DNA of 13,504 nucleotides from an uncultured Ruminococcus sp. GTDB lineage: Bacteria > Bacillota > Clostridia > Oscillospirales > Acutalibacteraceae. Shown piece by piece: positions 1-6,835 of the stretch (position 1 is the first letter of the stretch; every line of letters starts with the position of its first letter). The stretch is from positions 1-13,504 of the forward strand of contig CAMKNF010000039.1 in assembly GCA_946414115.1 (NCBI GenBank), given 5' to 3'. A program made the translations under genes and the position numbers. The notes below the pieces were generated by a model. It was not told the origin of the DNA and ran no database searches. It saw only the letters and a list, made by a program, of their open reading frames with translations.

Positions 1-47
1 CCTCCTGCGTGTGAAGCAGGCGCTCTAACCAGCTGAGCTAAGCCTCC
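1..47 (-). tRNA. tRNA-Val (anticodon CAC), 3' part cut off by the window edge
   Basis: Read on the minus strand, the sequence begins GGAGGCTTAGCTCAGC, a typical acceptor strand and D-arm. An anticodon arm follows, with stem CCTGC/GCAGG and seven-base loop TTCACAC, which puts CAC at the anticodon position (reads GUG, valine). The variable loop, T-arm and 3' acceptor strand lie beyond position 1. A TATAAT-like -10 on the minus strand lies at plus positions 112-117, with no convincing -35. The cloverleaf parts seen are clear, so only the missing half limits confidence. Confidence 0.9.
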
Positions 48-248
48 ATACACAAAGCGAAAAAGCAGTGAAAACGAATAAAGATTAAAAAACAATGCGG
101 TTTTTGTTTTTATTATAACTCAACCGGAAAATGAATATTTCATATCCGCAAGCGGCAGTAGAATAAACTGTCGCTTGTTTTTGTGCCGTAAAAGACTTTT
201 ATTGAAAAATTATTCTACAGTAGGATATTTTTTAAAAAAGTTCTGTTT

Positions 249-279
249 TTTGTCCCTGTTTTGTCATACTCTGTTTGAT
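249..279 (+). promoter_or_regulatory. Direct-repeat promoter, copy 1 (distal, upstream of the duplicated-domain secreted protein)
   Basis: Heptamer TTTGTCC (249-255) and heptamer TTTGTCA (260-266) lie 11 bp apart. Exactly 8 nt after the second GTC comes the -10-like TTTGAT (274-279). It is the weakest copy because its -10 departs most from consensus. It lies 96 bp upstream of copy 2 in the same orientation, so the gene may have tandem promoters or an extra activator site. Confidence 0.6.
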
Positions 280-344
280 ATACTTTAGTCACAGTCAAGG
301 GAACAAACCCAAGACGAGTAAAATAAAAAATAAAAACCTTGAAA

Positions 345-375
345 TTTGTCAGTATGTTGTCACAGTCGGTATGAT
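345..375 (+). promoter_or_regulatory. Direct-repeat promoter, copy 2 (proximal)
   Basis: TTTGTCA (345-351) and GTTGTCA (356-362) are 11 bp apart, and 8 nt separate the second GTC from TATGAT (370-375). TTGTCA of the first repeat stands 18 bp from the -10, so it could double as a weak -35, with the second repeat inside the spacer. Transcription would start near 382, about 80 nt before the ATG at 464. The segment AGTCGGTAT is shared with copy 4. Confidence 0.75.
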
Positions 376-463
376 ATAGTACAGACAGTGAAGTAAGAAA
401 ACAAGTTTCACAAAGCCAAACGGCAAAACAAAAATTTTTTAAAATTTAAAGGAGTAATCAAAA

Positions 464-1444
464 ATGAAAAACACAAAGAACACAAAAAACAGAGTAATCG
501 CAATCATCACAACAGCAGTAGTTACAGCTTCAATCGCAGCAACAGTATGTTTCACCTGCTCGGCGCTCGCAAATCCAAAGGCCTCAACACCCGATACGGC
601 TAAGACATCAGCTTCGGAACACATCGACTACATCGACGGAATGCCGACCCCGTTTACAGAGTGCAAGACGATTGAAGAGGCACAGAGGATTTCAGGTATC
701 AAGTTTGCAGTTCCCGAGTATTCACAAAGCACAATTCTTGCCTACAAGGGAATGATTGAAATTCAGATTGCAAAGGACGAAATTCATACAATCGCAATCC
801 GCAAGAGCGCAGACGAGGGCGACAACACAGGCTTATTCGGAGATTATCAGCTTAAGAAAATCAACATCGGTGACTGCGAGGTAACGCTTAAAACGGAGAA
901 CGGCAAAATCTATGCGGCATACTTCACAGGCGAGGACGGCACAATCTCAATCAGCTGCAATACACCGCTTAAGCTCAGCGAGGTAAAGGCAATGCTTCAG
1001 CAGTTTATTGACGAGGGAACAAAGGCAAAGGAAGATTACACATCAGCAAGCACAGGAATGGCAAATCCGTTTATTGAATGCAAATCTCTTGAAGAGGCGG
1101 CAAAAATTGCACAGGTAAACATAAAGCTTACCGAATATTCACAGTGCACAATTTATGCAGTAAAGAACAGCTTTGTTGAGGTTCAGTATCCGCTTAACGA
1201 AACCAGCAATATCACAATCCGCAAGAGTGCAGGAGAAGAGGATATCAGCGGTGTGTATGACGGCAAAGAAATGCAGATCCGTTCAACAGACGGAATTGAT
1301 GTAAATGTCAGACTCAAGGACGGCAAATTCATTTCGGCATACTTTACGGGCGACGACGGAACATACTCAATCACCTGCGACGAACCCCTTGAAGCAAATG
1401 AAATTATAGCAATCGTAGATAGCATTGTAAGCGTAAATTCATAA
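464..1444 (+). CDS. Secreted protein with two tandem copies of one domain, function unknown
   Basis: The product is 326 aa. A basic N-terminus, a hydrophobic stretch (about residues 10-35) and a likely cut after Ser-Ala-Leu-Ala form a signal peptide; no lipobox or later membrane segment is visible. Residues 60-183 and 199-322 are two copies of the same domain. Each starts with a proline-phenylalanine-x-glutamate-cysteine motif and a [ST][IL]EEA helix. Each then has EYSQ, an ITIRKSA- or IAIRKSA-type strand, GK[IF]..AYFTG[ED]DGT and a final cysteine strand. The paired cysteines per copy could form disulfides outside the cell. The pattern resembles the DUF4367-like secreted domains of Clostridia, but I am not sure of the family. 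The ATG is supported by GGAG at 451-454. Two copies of the direct-repeat promoter lie upstream, suggesting control by the nearby two-component system. The protein is soluble, so it may be a surface sensor or binding protein; no enzymatic motif is seen. Confidence 0.85.
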   Translation: MKNTKNTKNRVIAIITTAVVTASIAATVCFTCSALANPKASTPDTAKTSASEHIDYIDGMPTPFTECKTIEEAQRISGIKFAVPEYSQSTILAYKGMIEIQIAKDEIHTIAIRKSADEGDNTGLFGDYQLKKINIGDCEVTLKTENGKIYAAYFTGEDGTISISCNTPLKLSEVKAMLQQFIDEGTKAKEDYTSASTGMANPFIECKSLEEAAKIAQVNIKLTEYSQCTIYAVKNSFVEVQYPLNETSNITIRKSAGEEDISGVYDGKEMQIRSTDGIDVNVRLKDGKFISAYFTGDDGTYSITCDEPLEANEIIAIVDSIVSVNS

Positions 1445-1474
1445 ACCAAAACAGAATACTATGCAAATATTAAG

Positions 1475-1505
1475 CGGTCAGGCGTAAAAGTCTGACCGTA
1501 TTTTT
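1475..1505 (+). terminator. Rho-independent terminator of the duplicated-domain protein gene
   Basis: The stem CGGTCAG/CTGACCG (1475-1481 with 1492-1498) has a 10-nt loop and is followed by TATTTTT. It lies 30 bases after the stop codon, so the upstream gene is probably transcribed alone. Confidence 0.85.
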
Positions 1506-1809
1506 GTAGTGCAGTGTTTTACAGGCGAAACCACGAAAACAAACGAAAAATTTTTTTAAAAAAACTTTTTATTGGAAAACGCCCGAATCTGTCACGCATT
1601 TGTCACGCCCGATATGTTATGATTAATACAGATATATCTATAAGCTTCTGCAATTTGATTTTTATAGGTTATATATATAAATTTTTGAAGGGAATGATAA
1701 AATTGAAAAGCAAAAAACCGTAAAGCGTGATTGAATTACCGATAGTTACGGTGTAGTAAATAATACTTTTATGTTGTACTTGTTTATCGAAAACATAAGG
1801 AGTGAGGGT
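1506..1809. other. Intergenic region and leader of the YdcF-domain gene
   Basis: After the terminator this gene-free stretch holds direct-repeat promoter copy 3 and then a leader of roughly 185 nt (from about 1625). The leader is AT-rich and I see no convincing riboswitch fold. The open frame at 1514-1723 runs across the promoter in poor coding composition and is not counted as a gene. Confidence 0.5.
1588..1618 (+). promoter_or_regulatory. Direct-repeat promoter, copy 3 (upstream of the YdcF-domain gene)
   Basis: TCTGTCA (1588-1594) and TTTGTCA (1599-1605) are 11 bp apart, and 8 nt separate the second GTC from TATGTT (1613-1618). The geometry is identical to the other copies although the bases between the blocks differ (ACGCCCGA instead of ACAGTCGG). 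Conservation of only the repeats, their spacing and the -10 points to a functional site and not to recent duplication. Confidence 0.7.
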
Positions 1810-3264
1810 ATGCTAAAAAAGAGGTCTTTTTTTGCAGCTGTTTTAATAATTATTTTGACTTTAGGTGTATTTCTGTATATGATCACATTCTGTGGGAGCT
1901 ACTCGGTTTACATCCCTGAAAACTATATAAGCAATTTGTCTGAAATAAAGGTTACATATTCTCAGGACGGAATAGCTAATCACAGTGAGCCTGTTTATGA
2001 TAACGGATATATAAGGCTGACCTTTAATTCGCTGAAGCAGGGAAAAACAGAAGCAGAAATCTTTGCTTTTAAAGAAAGTGATCCGCAGTCGTATTTCTCG
2101 CAGTTTGTCGATTTAAGGGTAAACGCATTCAACATACTGACTAACGGCAATTTTCAAGACAACCTTGTGCAGGATATATCGGGTTATCCTGTATTTTACA
2201 TTGCAGGAGCGCTGTTTTTCGGCATAATGGCTGTATATATGATTATCCGTTTCAGAAAAAGTCTTAAAAAGCATTTATGCTCTTACAGTACCGTTCTTGA
2301 CTGTTCACTGATGATAGTTTTTGTCGGGTTGGCAATTTTATTTATTGCTTTGTCAGTGTTCCTGCTTATCAACTACCGAGCATATCAGCTGTCAAGCATA
2401 CACTACCTGACCGCAGTAATAATGCTCCTTACAATTCTTTTTTCAACTCCGTTTGTTTTGCTTTATTCATTATCAATGACAGTCAGCAATATTTCGCTTA
2501 TTCGCCACGAGGGTTTTCGTGTTGCAAATGCTTTAGGAATAATTATCAGTGCTGTTATGACCTTAGGAGTATTTGTCTGCATTATTGTTCCGTTCAGATT
2601 CATTATTATAGACAGGAATACTCATATCGTTTACTCAATTATATGCGCCCTCTATGTTTTTTCAGAGGTGCTTTTGCTTGGAACAAAAATATGTGCCTTA
2701 AAGGCTGCAAAGCATAAGCCGGAGTATGATAAGGATTATATAATTATCCTTGGCTGCGGAATAAGAAAAGACGGAACCTTACTGCCTCTTTTAAAAGGAA
2801 GAGTTGATAAGGCGATAGAGTTCTACAACGCACAATTACAGGCAACAGGCAAAAAAGCCGTGTTTGTTCCCTCGGGAGGTCAGGGCAGTGATGAGATAAT
2901 CTCTGAAGGCGAGGCAATGCAGCGTTATCTTCTGGAGCAGGGAATTCCCAAGGAGCAGATAATGCCTGAAACCAAGTCAACAAACACTTTTGAAAATATG
3001 AAGTTTTCAAAAGAACTGATTGCTGACAGTGATGCAAAAGTTGTATTTTCAACTACTAACTACCATGTTTTCAGAAGCGGTATTTTTTCAGCTCAAGTAG
3101 GACTCAACGCTGAGGGAATGGGCAGTAAAACCAAGTGGTATTTCTGGCCTAATGCATTTATCAGAGAATTTATAGGCTTGATTTTAAGTCAGAAGAAAAA
3201 AATCATTGTTCTTGCTGTTCTGACATTGCTGATTATTGTCGGCACGGCATTACTGACAGTGTAA
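1810..3264 (+). CDS. Multi-pass membrane protein with C-terminal YdcF/DUF218 (SanA/ElyC-like) domain
   Basis: From the chosen ATG the product is 484 aa. AAGGAG (1797-1802), seven bases upstream, decides this start over the in-frame ATG at 1771. One membrane segment (about residues 8-27) precedes an extracytoplasmic stretch (30-120). Hydrophobic segments follow near 126-147, 165-188, 200-222, 240-265 and 272-295. The DUF218 domain spans about 308-455: a YIIILGCG strand, R331 and A335, the SGGQG loop (355-359) with SEGEAM, ETKSTNTFEN (387-396), and STTNYHVFR (414-422). A last membrane segment lies at 463-482. Members of this family (SanA, ElyC, YdcF) are linked to envelope integrity and peptidoglycan or lipid-carrier metabolism, but their chemistry is poorly known. 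The gene is monocistronic, is preceded by direct-repeat promoter copy 3 and converges on the response-regulator gene. Confidence 0.88.
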   Translation: MLKKRSFFAAVLIIILTLGVFLYMITFCGSYSVYIPENYISNLSEIKVTYSQDGIANHSEPVYDNGYIRLTFNSLKQGKTEAEIFAFKESDPQSYFSQFVDLRVNAFNILTNGNFQDNLVQDISGYPVFYIAGALFFGIMAVYMIIRFRKSLKKHLCSYSTVLDCSLMIVFVGLAILFIALSVFLLINYRAYQLSSIHYLTAVIMLLTILFSTPFVLLYSLSMTVSNISLIRHEGFRVANALGIIISAVMTLGVFVCIIVPFRFIIIDRNTHIVYSIICALYVFSEVLLLGTKICALKAAKHKPEYDKDYIIILGCGIRKDGTLLPLLKGRVDKAIEFYNAQLQATGKKAVFVPSGGQGSDEIISEGEAMQRYLLEQGIPKEQIMPETKSTNTFENMKFSKELIADSDAKVVFSTTNYHVFRSGIFSAQVGLNAEGMGSKTKWYFWPNAFIREFIGLILSQKKKIIVLAVLTLLIIVGTALLTV

Positions 3265-3326
3265 TTGATATTTTACAATACAAAATAAGATATTATTTTC
3301 TTAATAAAGATTTATAATGTTAAGGA

Positions 3327-3367
3327 AATGGGCTGTTGTAAATTTTACTCATTTGCAACAGCCCATT
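3327..3367. terminator. Hairpin between convergent genes, possible bidirectional terminator
   Basis: A 16-bp stem with one G-U wobble pairs 3327-3342 with 3352-3367 around a 9-nt loop; the core is GGGCTGTTG/CAACAGCCC. It sits between the convergent YdcF-domain and response-regulator genes. Neither side has a proper T-run, so it is a strong hairpin but an imperfect intrinsic terminator. Confidence 0.55.
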
Positions 3368-3404
3368 AATAATCTGTATGAAATTTTGTTCTGTGGAGTA
3401 ATGC

Positions 3405-3435
3405 CTAAGTAACCGATTAATCAGTGTTTACTTAG
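3405..3435. repeat. Inverted repeat overlapping the response-regulator stop codon
   Basis: CTAAGTAA (3405-3412) pairs with TTACTTAG (3428-3435), and the short palindrome GATTAATC lies between them. It includes the response-regulator stop codon. There is no T-run in either direction. The 3' part also resembles a segment near 7253-7275. Confidence 0.4.
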
Positions 3436-4235
3436 TAATCCTCATCATAATCGTAGTCATCAAACATAAAGTCTGCCCAATAATACTGCGCCATATATTC
3501 GCTGTTGTAGGAATTAACGGCACCTGAGTCAAGCTCCTTAAAGCGATAGTAATCGCAGTCAAGCTTGCTTACATTTACAGAAAGGCTGTTGTATTTTTTA
3601 AACACTGCGTCAGCCGCACCGCATTTTTTCAGGCTTTTCATCATTGCCGAAATAATTTTCTGAATATATGCCTGTTGCTTTAGGTCATAAGGTTCATCTT
3701 CAAACAGAGCCGCCGCAATTTCTTTGATTGTGCAGGAGCTTCCGTGTCGGTGAACAAGATAGGCAAAAACCTCTTTTGAACGGCTTCTTTCAAAATGAAC
3801 AGGAGTTCCATCAGGGGTGAATACATCAAAATTACCAAAGCACTGAACACGAAGAAGTACATCGCTTTTTGGTTCAATCGGGTGACGAAGCTCAGCAAGC
3901 TCCGCCTCAACCTTTTCTTTTGTTACGGGCTTCATTATATATCCGCTTGCGTGAAGCTTCATTGCGTCGCCCGTATATTGGTCAAAGCCTGTTACAAAAA
4001 TGATATTCAGCTTTGGATTGATGTCCTTTAGCTTTTTTGCAAGCTCTACACCGTTCATTCCACGCATATGTATATCAAGAAATGCGATTTCGCAGGGTGG
4101 ATTTTCCGATGCAAATTCAAGAAGCCGGGACGGTTTTGCAAAATCAAATATTTCGGCATCGGGCAAAGCTTGCCTTATAGCGTCAGTCAGCATTTCACGA
4201 GCCAGAGTTTCATCATCAGCCGCTAAAATTCTCAT
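3432..4235 (-). CDS. Two-component response regulator, REC plus SARP/OmpR-like winged-helix output
   Basis: The product is 267 aa. Residues 1-115 form a receiver domain with acidic pocket D7-D8, phosphoacceptor D54 (FLDIHM), T82 (FVTGF) and K102 (MKPV). Residues about 125-225 form an OmpR-type winged helix of the SARP sort: the opening strand VQCFGNFDVF, then R150/R152 and an EVFAYLVHRHG helix, a TIKEIAAALF recognition region and a YNSLSVNV wing. A short BTAD-like remnant follows (CDYYRFKEL), then a very acidic tail. This is the 'SAPR' response-regulator arrangement seen in Firmicutes. Its ATG lies two bases after the kinase stop, and AAGGAGG is inside the kinase's last codons, so the two are co-transcribed and probably coupled. 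SARP-type domains bind direct heptamer repeats with 11-bp pitch, which is the pattern at the four nearby promoters. The BTAD part is shorter than in actinobacterial SARPs. Confidence 0.9.
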   Translation of the reverse strand: MRILAADDETLAREMLTDAIRQALPDAEIFDFAKPSRLLEFASENPPCEIAFLDIHMRGMNGVELAKKLKDINPKLNIIFVTGFDQYTGDAMKLHASGYIMKPVTKEKVEAELAELRHPIEPKSDVLLRVQCFGNFDVFTPDGTPVHFERSRSKEVFAYLVHRHGSSCTIKEIAAALFEDEPYDLKQQAYIQKIISAMMKSLKKCGAADAVFKKYNSLSVNVSKLDCDYYRFKELDSGAVNSYNSEYMAQYYWADFMFDDYDYDEDY

Positions 4236-4236
4236 A

Positions 4237-6033
4237 TTAAATTTCCTCCTTTGGGATTGTTATTGTTGCAACCGTGCCTTTGCCAACCGTACTTTCAATA
4301 TTAAGCACGGCATTGCACATTGTTTTAAGTCTGTTTCTTACATTTTCCATTCCAATATGAGTTCGTCCGTCATTCGGTTTTTTCGCTGTGTCAAATCCCA
4401 CGCCGTCATCTGAAACAATGACCTCATATCGGTCATCAAATTCCTTTGTAGCAATAGTGACCGTTCCGCCGTCCTCTTTCATACCTACACCGTGCTTTAC
4501 GGCATTTTCAACAAGAGGCTGTACTGTGAGGGATGGGATAAGAAAATCTGTTGCTTCTATGTCATATTCAATGTTAAGCTCATCGCCAAAGCGCATTTTT
4601 TCAAGTGACAGATAGGTTTCAAGGTGCTTTAGCTCACTTTCAAACGGTACGGGAGCCTGTTCCTTGAGTGAATTCATATTCCTGCGCAGATACTCAGAAA
4701 ATTCAATAGTAGCTTTCTTTGCTTTTGAGGGATTTTTTTCGCAAAGCTGTGCGATTGAAGTGAGCGAATTATAGAGAAAATGCGGTTGTATCTGAGATAC
4801 CATAATTGAAACACGCATTTGCAGCATTTCATTCTGCATTTCCTGATAGCGCAAAAGCTCCTTTTGATGTTCTCTTGTTTCACGCAACAGAAGATAAATC
4901 TGAATGACAACTGTGATAAGCAGACCTAATCTTATGAACACACGGTCTTGTGTGAAACCTGTTAAGGAGTTGATAAAATCAATAAGTCCTGCCACGACTA
5001 ACGGACAAACCGAAATGAGAACTGCCCTTGAATTTTTACTTTTGAGCTTGAATGCTTCGTAGATAAGGCAAATTGTACTGCCCACACTTCCGAGCAGGAT
5101 AAACGGGAATACAAAAATCTGACTTTTCAGAATATCCATAACGCCGAACAACTGCAAGAATACTGCTGCCATAGTCAGAAGTATAGATACAATAATGAGT
5201 ATTGAAATATATCCTTTGCAACGCTTGTCTTCAACATTCACTCTGACATACAGAAAAGCCGCAATCGGCAACAGATATGCAGCAAATTCGTCAAACACCA
5301 TACAGAGTACCGGGTTGCCAATCCATAATGGGAGATAGGTATAAATTGAATCGGTAAGAACATAAACTCCGCCTGTAATTGCCATAAGAGCAAGGGCGAT
5401 GTTTCTAATCATTACATTCTTCCACAACAAGCCTGCAAGGGTAAATGCAAACAACCCTAAAAAGCAAATTGCAAGACTTATTAAAATAGCAGGCGTATTG
5501 TTTTTAAGTAGGTCATTGTATAAGGTATCCTTATTACCGACCGTAAGCCTGTTAAGTGTATCCTGTATAGGATTAAAACCGGAAAAAACAGTGTAAGGAT
5601 TTGAAATTGTCAATTCAATTTCTGTATTATGGGGAATTTCATCAGCCGATACATAAGCAATAGAATTGCCGGGTGTTATTGTTGAAGCTCCGGTATCATA
5701 ATGATTTGTGGCTACAACTTCTCCGTCAGCCTTAATCTCAACCCATACATCACACATCGAAATAATTAAGTACTGATTTTTCGGAATGTCCTGAGAAAGC
5801 CTTCCTCTGAAAGTCACCGTTTCGTAATTATCATTAATAAAGTCGTTGCTTGACTGAATTTTATTCCAACTTTCGCCGTCTGTGGTATATTCCCCGATAA
5901 TTGATACTTTTGCAGATTCTGTATCGACTGATTCCGTTTGACAACTAACGGCAGTCCATACAAATAAAAAGGCAAATAAAAACAATATGCCAAGAGTACC
6001 TGTGAGAATAAAGGCTTTTGTATTATTCTTCAA
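4237..6033 (-). CDS. LytS/YesM-type sensor histidine kinase with 7TM (DISM-like) sensor region
   Basis: The product is 598 aa. An N-terminal membrane anchor (about 7-29) is followed by an extracytoplasmic beta-rich domain (40-165), probably ligand-binding and like 7TMR-DISM extracellular domains. Seven hydrophobic segments follow (about 181-203, 208-228, 236-262, 273-296, 305-325, 337-355, 365-384), then a short helical linker. The His_kinase domain holds H418 in SQIQPHFLYNSL. The ATPase domain has N510 (QPLVENAVKHG), DDGVGF (542-547) and HIGMENVRNRL (559-569). All catalytic motifs look intact. The start is TTG, chosen because AGAGGTGA (plus 6041-6048) lies seven bases upstream and no ATG precedes the anchor segment. 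It passes phosphate to the response regulator encoded directly downstream. The signal is unknown; an envelope or carbohydrate signal is a guess from the family. Confidence 0.92.
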   Translation of the reverse strand: MKNNTKAFILTGTLGILFLFAFLFVWTAVSCQTESVDTESAKVSIIGEYTTDGESWNKIQSSNDFINDNYETVTFRGRLSQDIPKNQYLIISMCDVWVEIKADGEVVATNHYDTGASTITPGNSIAYVSADEIPHNTEIELTISNPYTVFSGFNPIQDTLNRLTVGNKDTLYNDLLKNNTPAILISLAICFLGLFAFTLAGLLWKNVMIRNIALALMAITGGVYVLTDSIYTYLPLWIGNPVLCMVFDEFAAYLLPIAAFLYVRVNVEDKRCKGYISILIIVSILLTMAAVFLQLFGVMDILKSQIFVFPFILLGSVGSTICLIYEAFKLKSKNSRAVLISVCPLVVAGLIDFINSLTGFTQDRVFIRLGLLITVVIQIYLLLRETREHQKELLRYQEMQNEMLQMRVSIMVSQIQPHFLYNSLTSIAQLCEKNPSKAKKATIEFSEYLRRNMNSLKEQAPVPFESELKHLETYLSLEKMRFGDELNIEYDIEATDFLIPSLTVQPLVENAVKHGVGMKEDGGTVTIATKEFDDRYEVIVSDDGVGFDTAKKPNDGRTHIGMENVRNRLKTMCNAVLNIESTVGKGTVATITIPKEEI

Positions 6034-6067
6034 TTCTGAATCACCTCTGTTTCCTTAATTATACACT

Positions 6068-6096
6068 ATTATATACTGATTTTTGCAACAAAACAA
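6068..6096 (-). promoter_or_regulatory. Probable promoter of the kinase-regulator operon
   Basis: On the minus strand, -35 TTGTTT (plus 6091-6096) is 17 bp from -10 TATAAT (plus 6068-6073). A second TATAAT occurs at plus 6058-6063. No TTTGTC direct repeat lies in this orientation, so the operon looks basally expressed and not activated by its own regulator. Promoter copy 4 stands back to back about 80 bp away. Confidence 0.5.
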
Positions 6097-6149
6097 ATGA
6101 ATTTAAAAAAATTTTTAAAAAATCAAAGAAATCTTATAATTTTAAAAAA

Positions 6150-6180
6150 TTTGTCCGTATTTTGTCATAGTCGGTATTAT
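6150..6180 (+). promoter_or_regulatory. Direct-repeat promoter, copy 4 (upstream of the DUF5684 gene)
   Basis: TTTGTCC (6150-6156) and TTTGTCA (6161-6167) are 11 bp apart, and 8 nt separate the second GTC from TATTAT (6175-6180). It shares AGTCGGTAT with copy 2. Transcription would start near 6187, giving a leader of about 140 nt that begins with a small hairpin (AAGAG/CTCTT, 6198-6212). Confidence 0.78.
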
Positions 6181-6235
6181 ATTATATGACTGTAACAAAG
6201 AGAACAGCTCTTAATACTTAAAAGGAGGTCATCAA

Positions 6236-6250
6236 ATGAACAGGCAGTAA
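6236..6250 (+). CDS. Possible four-codon leader ORF with a near-perfect ribosome site
   Basis: AAAGGAGGT (6221-6229) lies six bases before ATG-AAC-AGG-CAG-TAA (Met-Asn-Arg-Gln-stop). Directly after the stop, in the same frame, another ATG opens 17 codons ending at 6304 (begins MNYPVIHYSY). The ribosome site is stronger than that of the true gene downstream (GGAGG at 6314-6318). It may be a regulatory leader peptide, a gene broken by one stop codon, or a decoy. Evidence is the sequence pattern only. Confidence 0.35.
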   Translation: MNRQ

Positions 6251-6325
6251 ATGAATTATCCGGTCATACATTATTCTTATTTATTCAATCATTACATTAT
6301 TTAATAAAATTTTGGAGGAAAAAAT

Positions 6326-6835
6326 ATGTTTGATTATTTACAAAACTATTTAAGTACGGTTCACATTTCCGCATTATTAATTTTACTCGGAATTGTTCTT
6401 GGAACATTACTTGTTATTTACGCAGTTACCGTTATTGCGTGGTGGAAAATTTTTAAAAAAGCAGGTCAACACGGATGGAAATCTATTATTCCGTTCTATA
6501 ACGGTCATATAGTGTATAAAATTTGTTGGAAACCTGCATTTTTCTGGCTTATGTTAGTCCTTGCAGTTGCAGGAATGGTTATGACAGGATATATATTCTC
6601 ATCAGGCGGTTTTGAAACAATTATTTATATTATCGGTTGCGCTTTTCTTCTGCTTGCACTTTACATTGATGTTCTTCATTCGTTCAAGCTTTCAAAAGCA
6701 TTCGGTCACGGAACAGGATTTGCAATCGGATTAGTTTTTCTGCCGACAATCTTCGGGTTGATTCTTGCTTTTGGAAAATCGCAGTATATCGGCATAACGG
6801 AAAATGCTACTAATACTTCAGGAACCATTGATTAA
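6326..6835 (+). CDS. Small membrane protein, DUF5684 family
   Basis: The product is 169 aa with four hydrophobic segments (about 15-38, 70-90, 97-113 and 131-150). Between the first two lies WWKIFKKAGQ.GWKSIIPFYN (about 39-58), followed by a YKICWK segment. This tryptophan-lysine-rich amphipathic loop is the signature of the DUF5684 family, often seen next to signal-peptidase-like or envelope genes in Firmicutes. The molecular role is unknown. GGAGG (6314-6318), seven bases upstream, supports the ATG. Promoter copy 4 lies upstream, so the gene probably belongs to the same regulon as the two proteins at the left of the window. The C-terminal tail of about 15 residues is polar and probably cytoplasmic. 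Confidence 0.85.
   Translation: MFDYLQNYLSTVHISALLILLGIVLGTLLVIYAVTVIAWWKIFKKAGQHGWKSIIPFYNGHIVYKICWKPAFFWLMLVLAVAGMVMTGYIFSSGGFETIIYIIGCAFLLLALYIDVLHSFKLSKAFGHGTGFAIGLVFLPTIFGLILAFGKSQYIGITENATNTSGTID

Larger units (their letters stand above)
48..463. other. Intergenic region between the divergent tRNA and secreted-protein gene
   Basis: This 416-base gene-free stretch is very AT-rich. It holds the two tandem copies of the TTTGTC direct-repeat promoter listed separately, the probable tRNA promoter on the other strand, and the ribosome site GGAG (451-454) nine bases before the downstream ATG. I see no further gene; the only open frame is a short antisense one over the start of the next gene. 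Confidence 0.6.

Noticed and set aside
90..112. AAAAAC/GTTTTT hairpin with a T-rich tail after the tRNA start
   Set aside because: The stem is almost wholly A-T and lies upstream of the minus-strand tRNA, where a terminator makes no clear sense.
439..624. A minus-strand frame antisense to the secreted-protein start
   Set aside because: It mirrors the signal-peptide coding sequence and has no ribosome site.
1514..1723. A 69-codon plus-strand open frame upstream of the YdcF-domain gene
   Set aside because: It spans the direct-repeat promoter, has no ribosome site, and its translation looks like AT-rich noise.
1695..1723. A very short leader ORF (ending KSKKP) in the YdcF-domain leader
   Set aside because: The GGGA abuts the ATG with no spacing and nothing else supports translation.
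6049..6130. A TTTGTC repeat controlling the kinase operon itself
   Set aside because: No such repeat is found on the minus strand between the kinase start and promoter copy 4.
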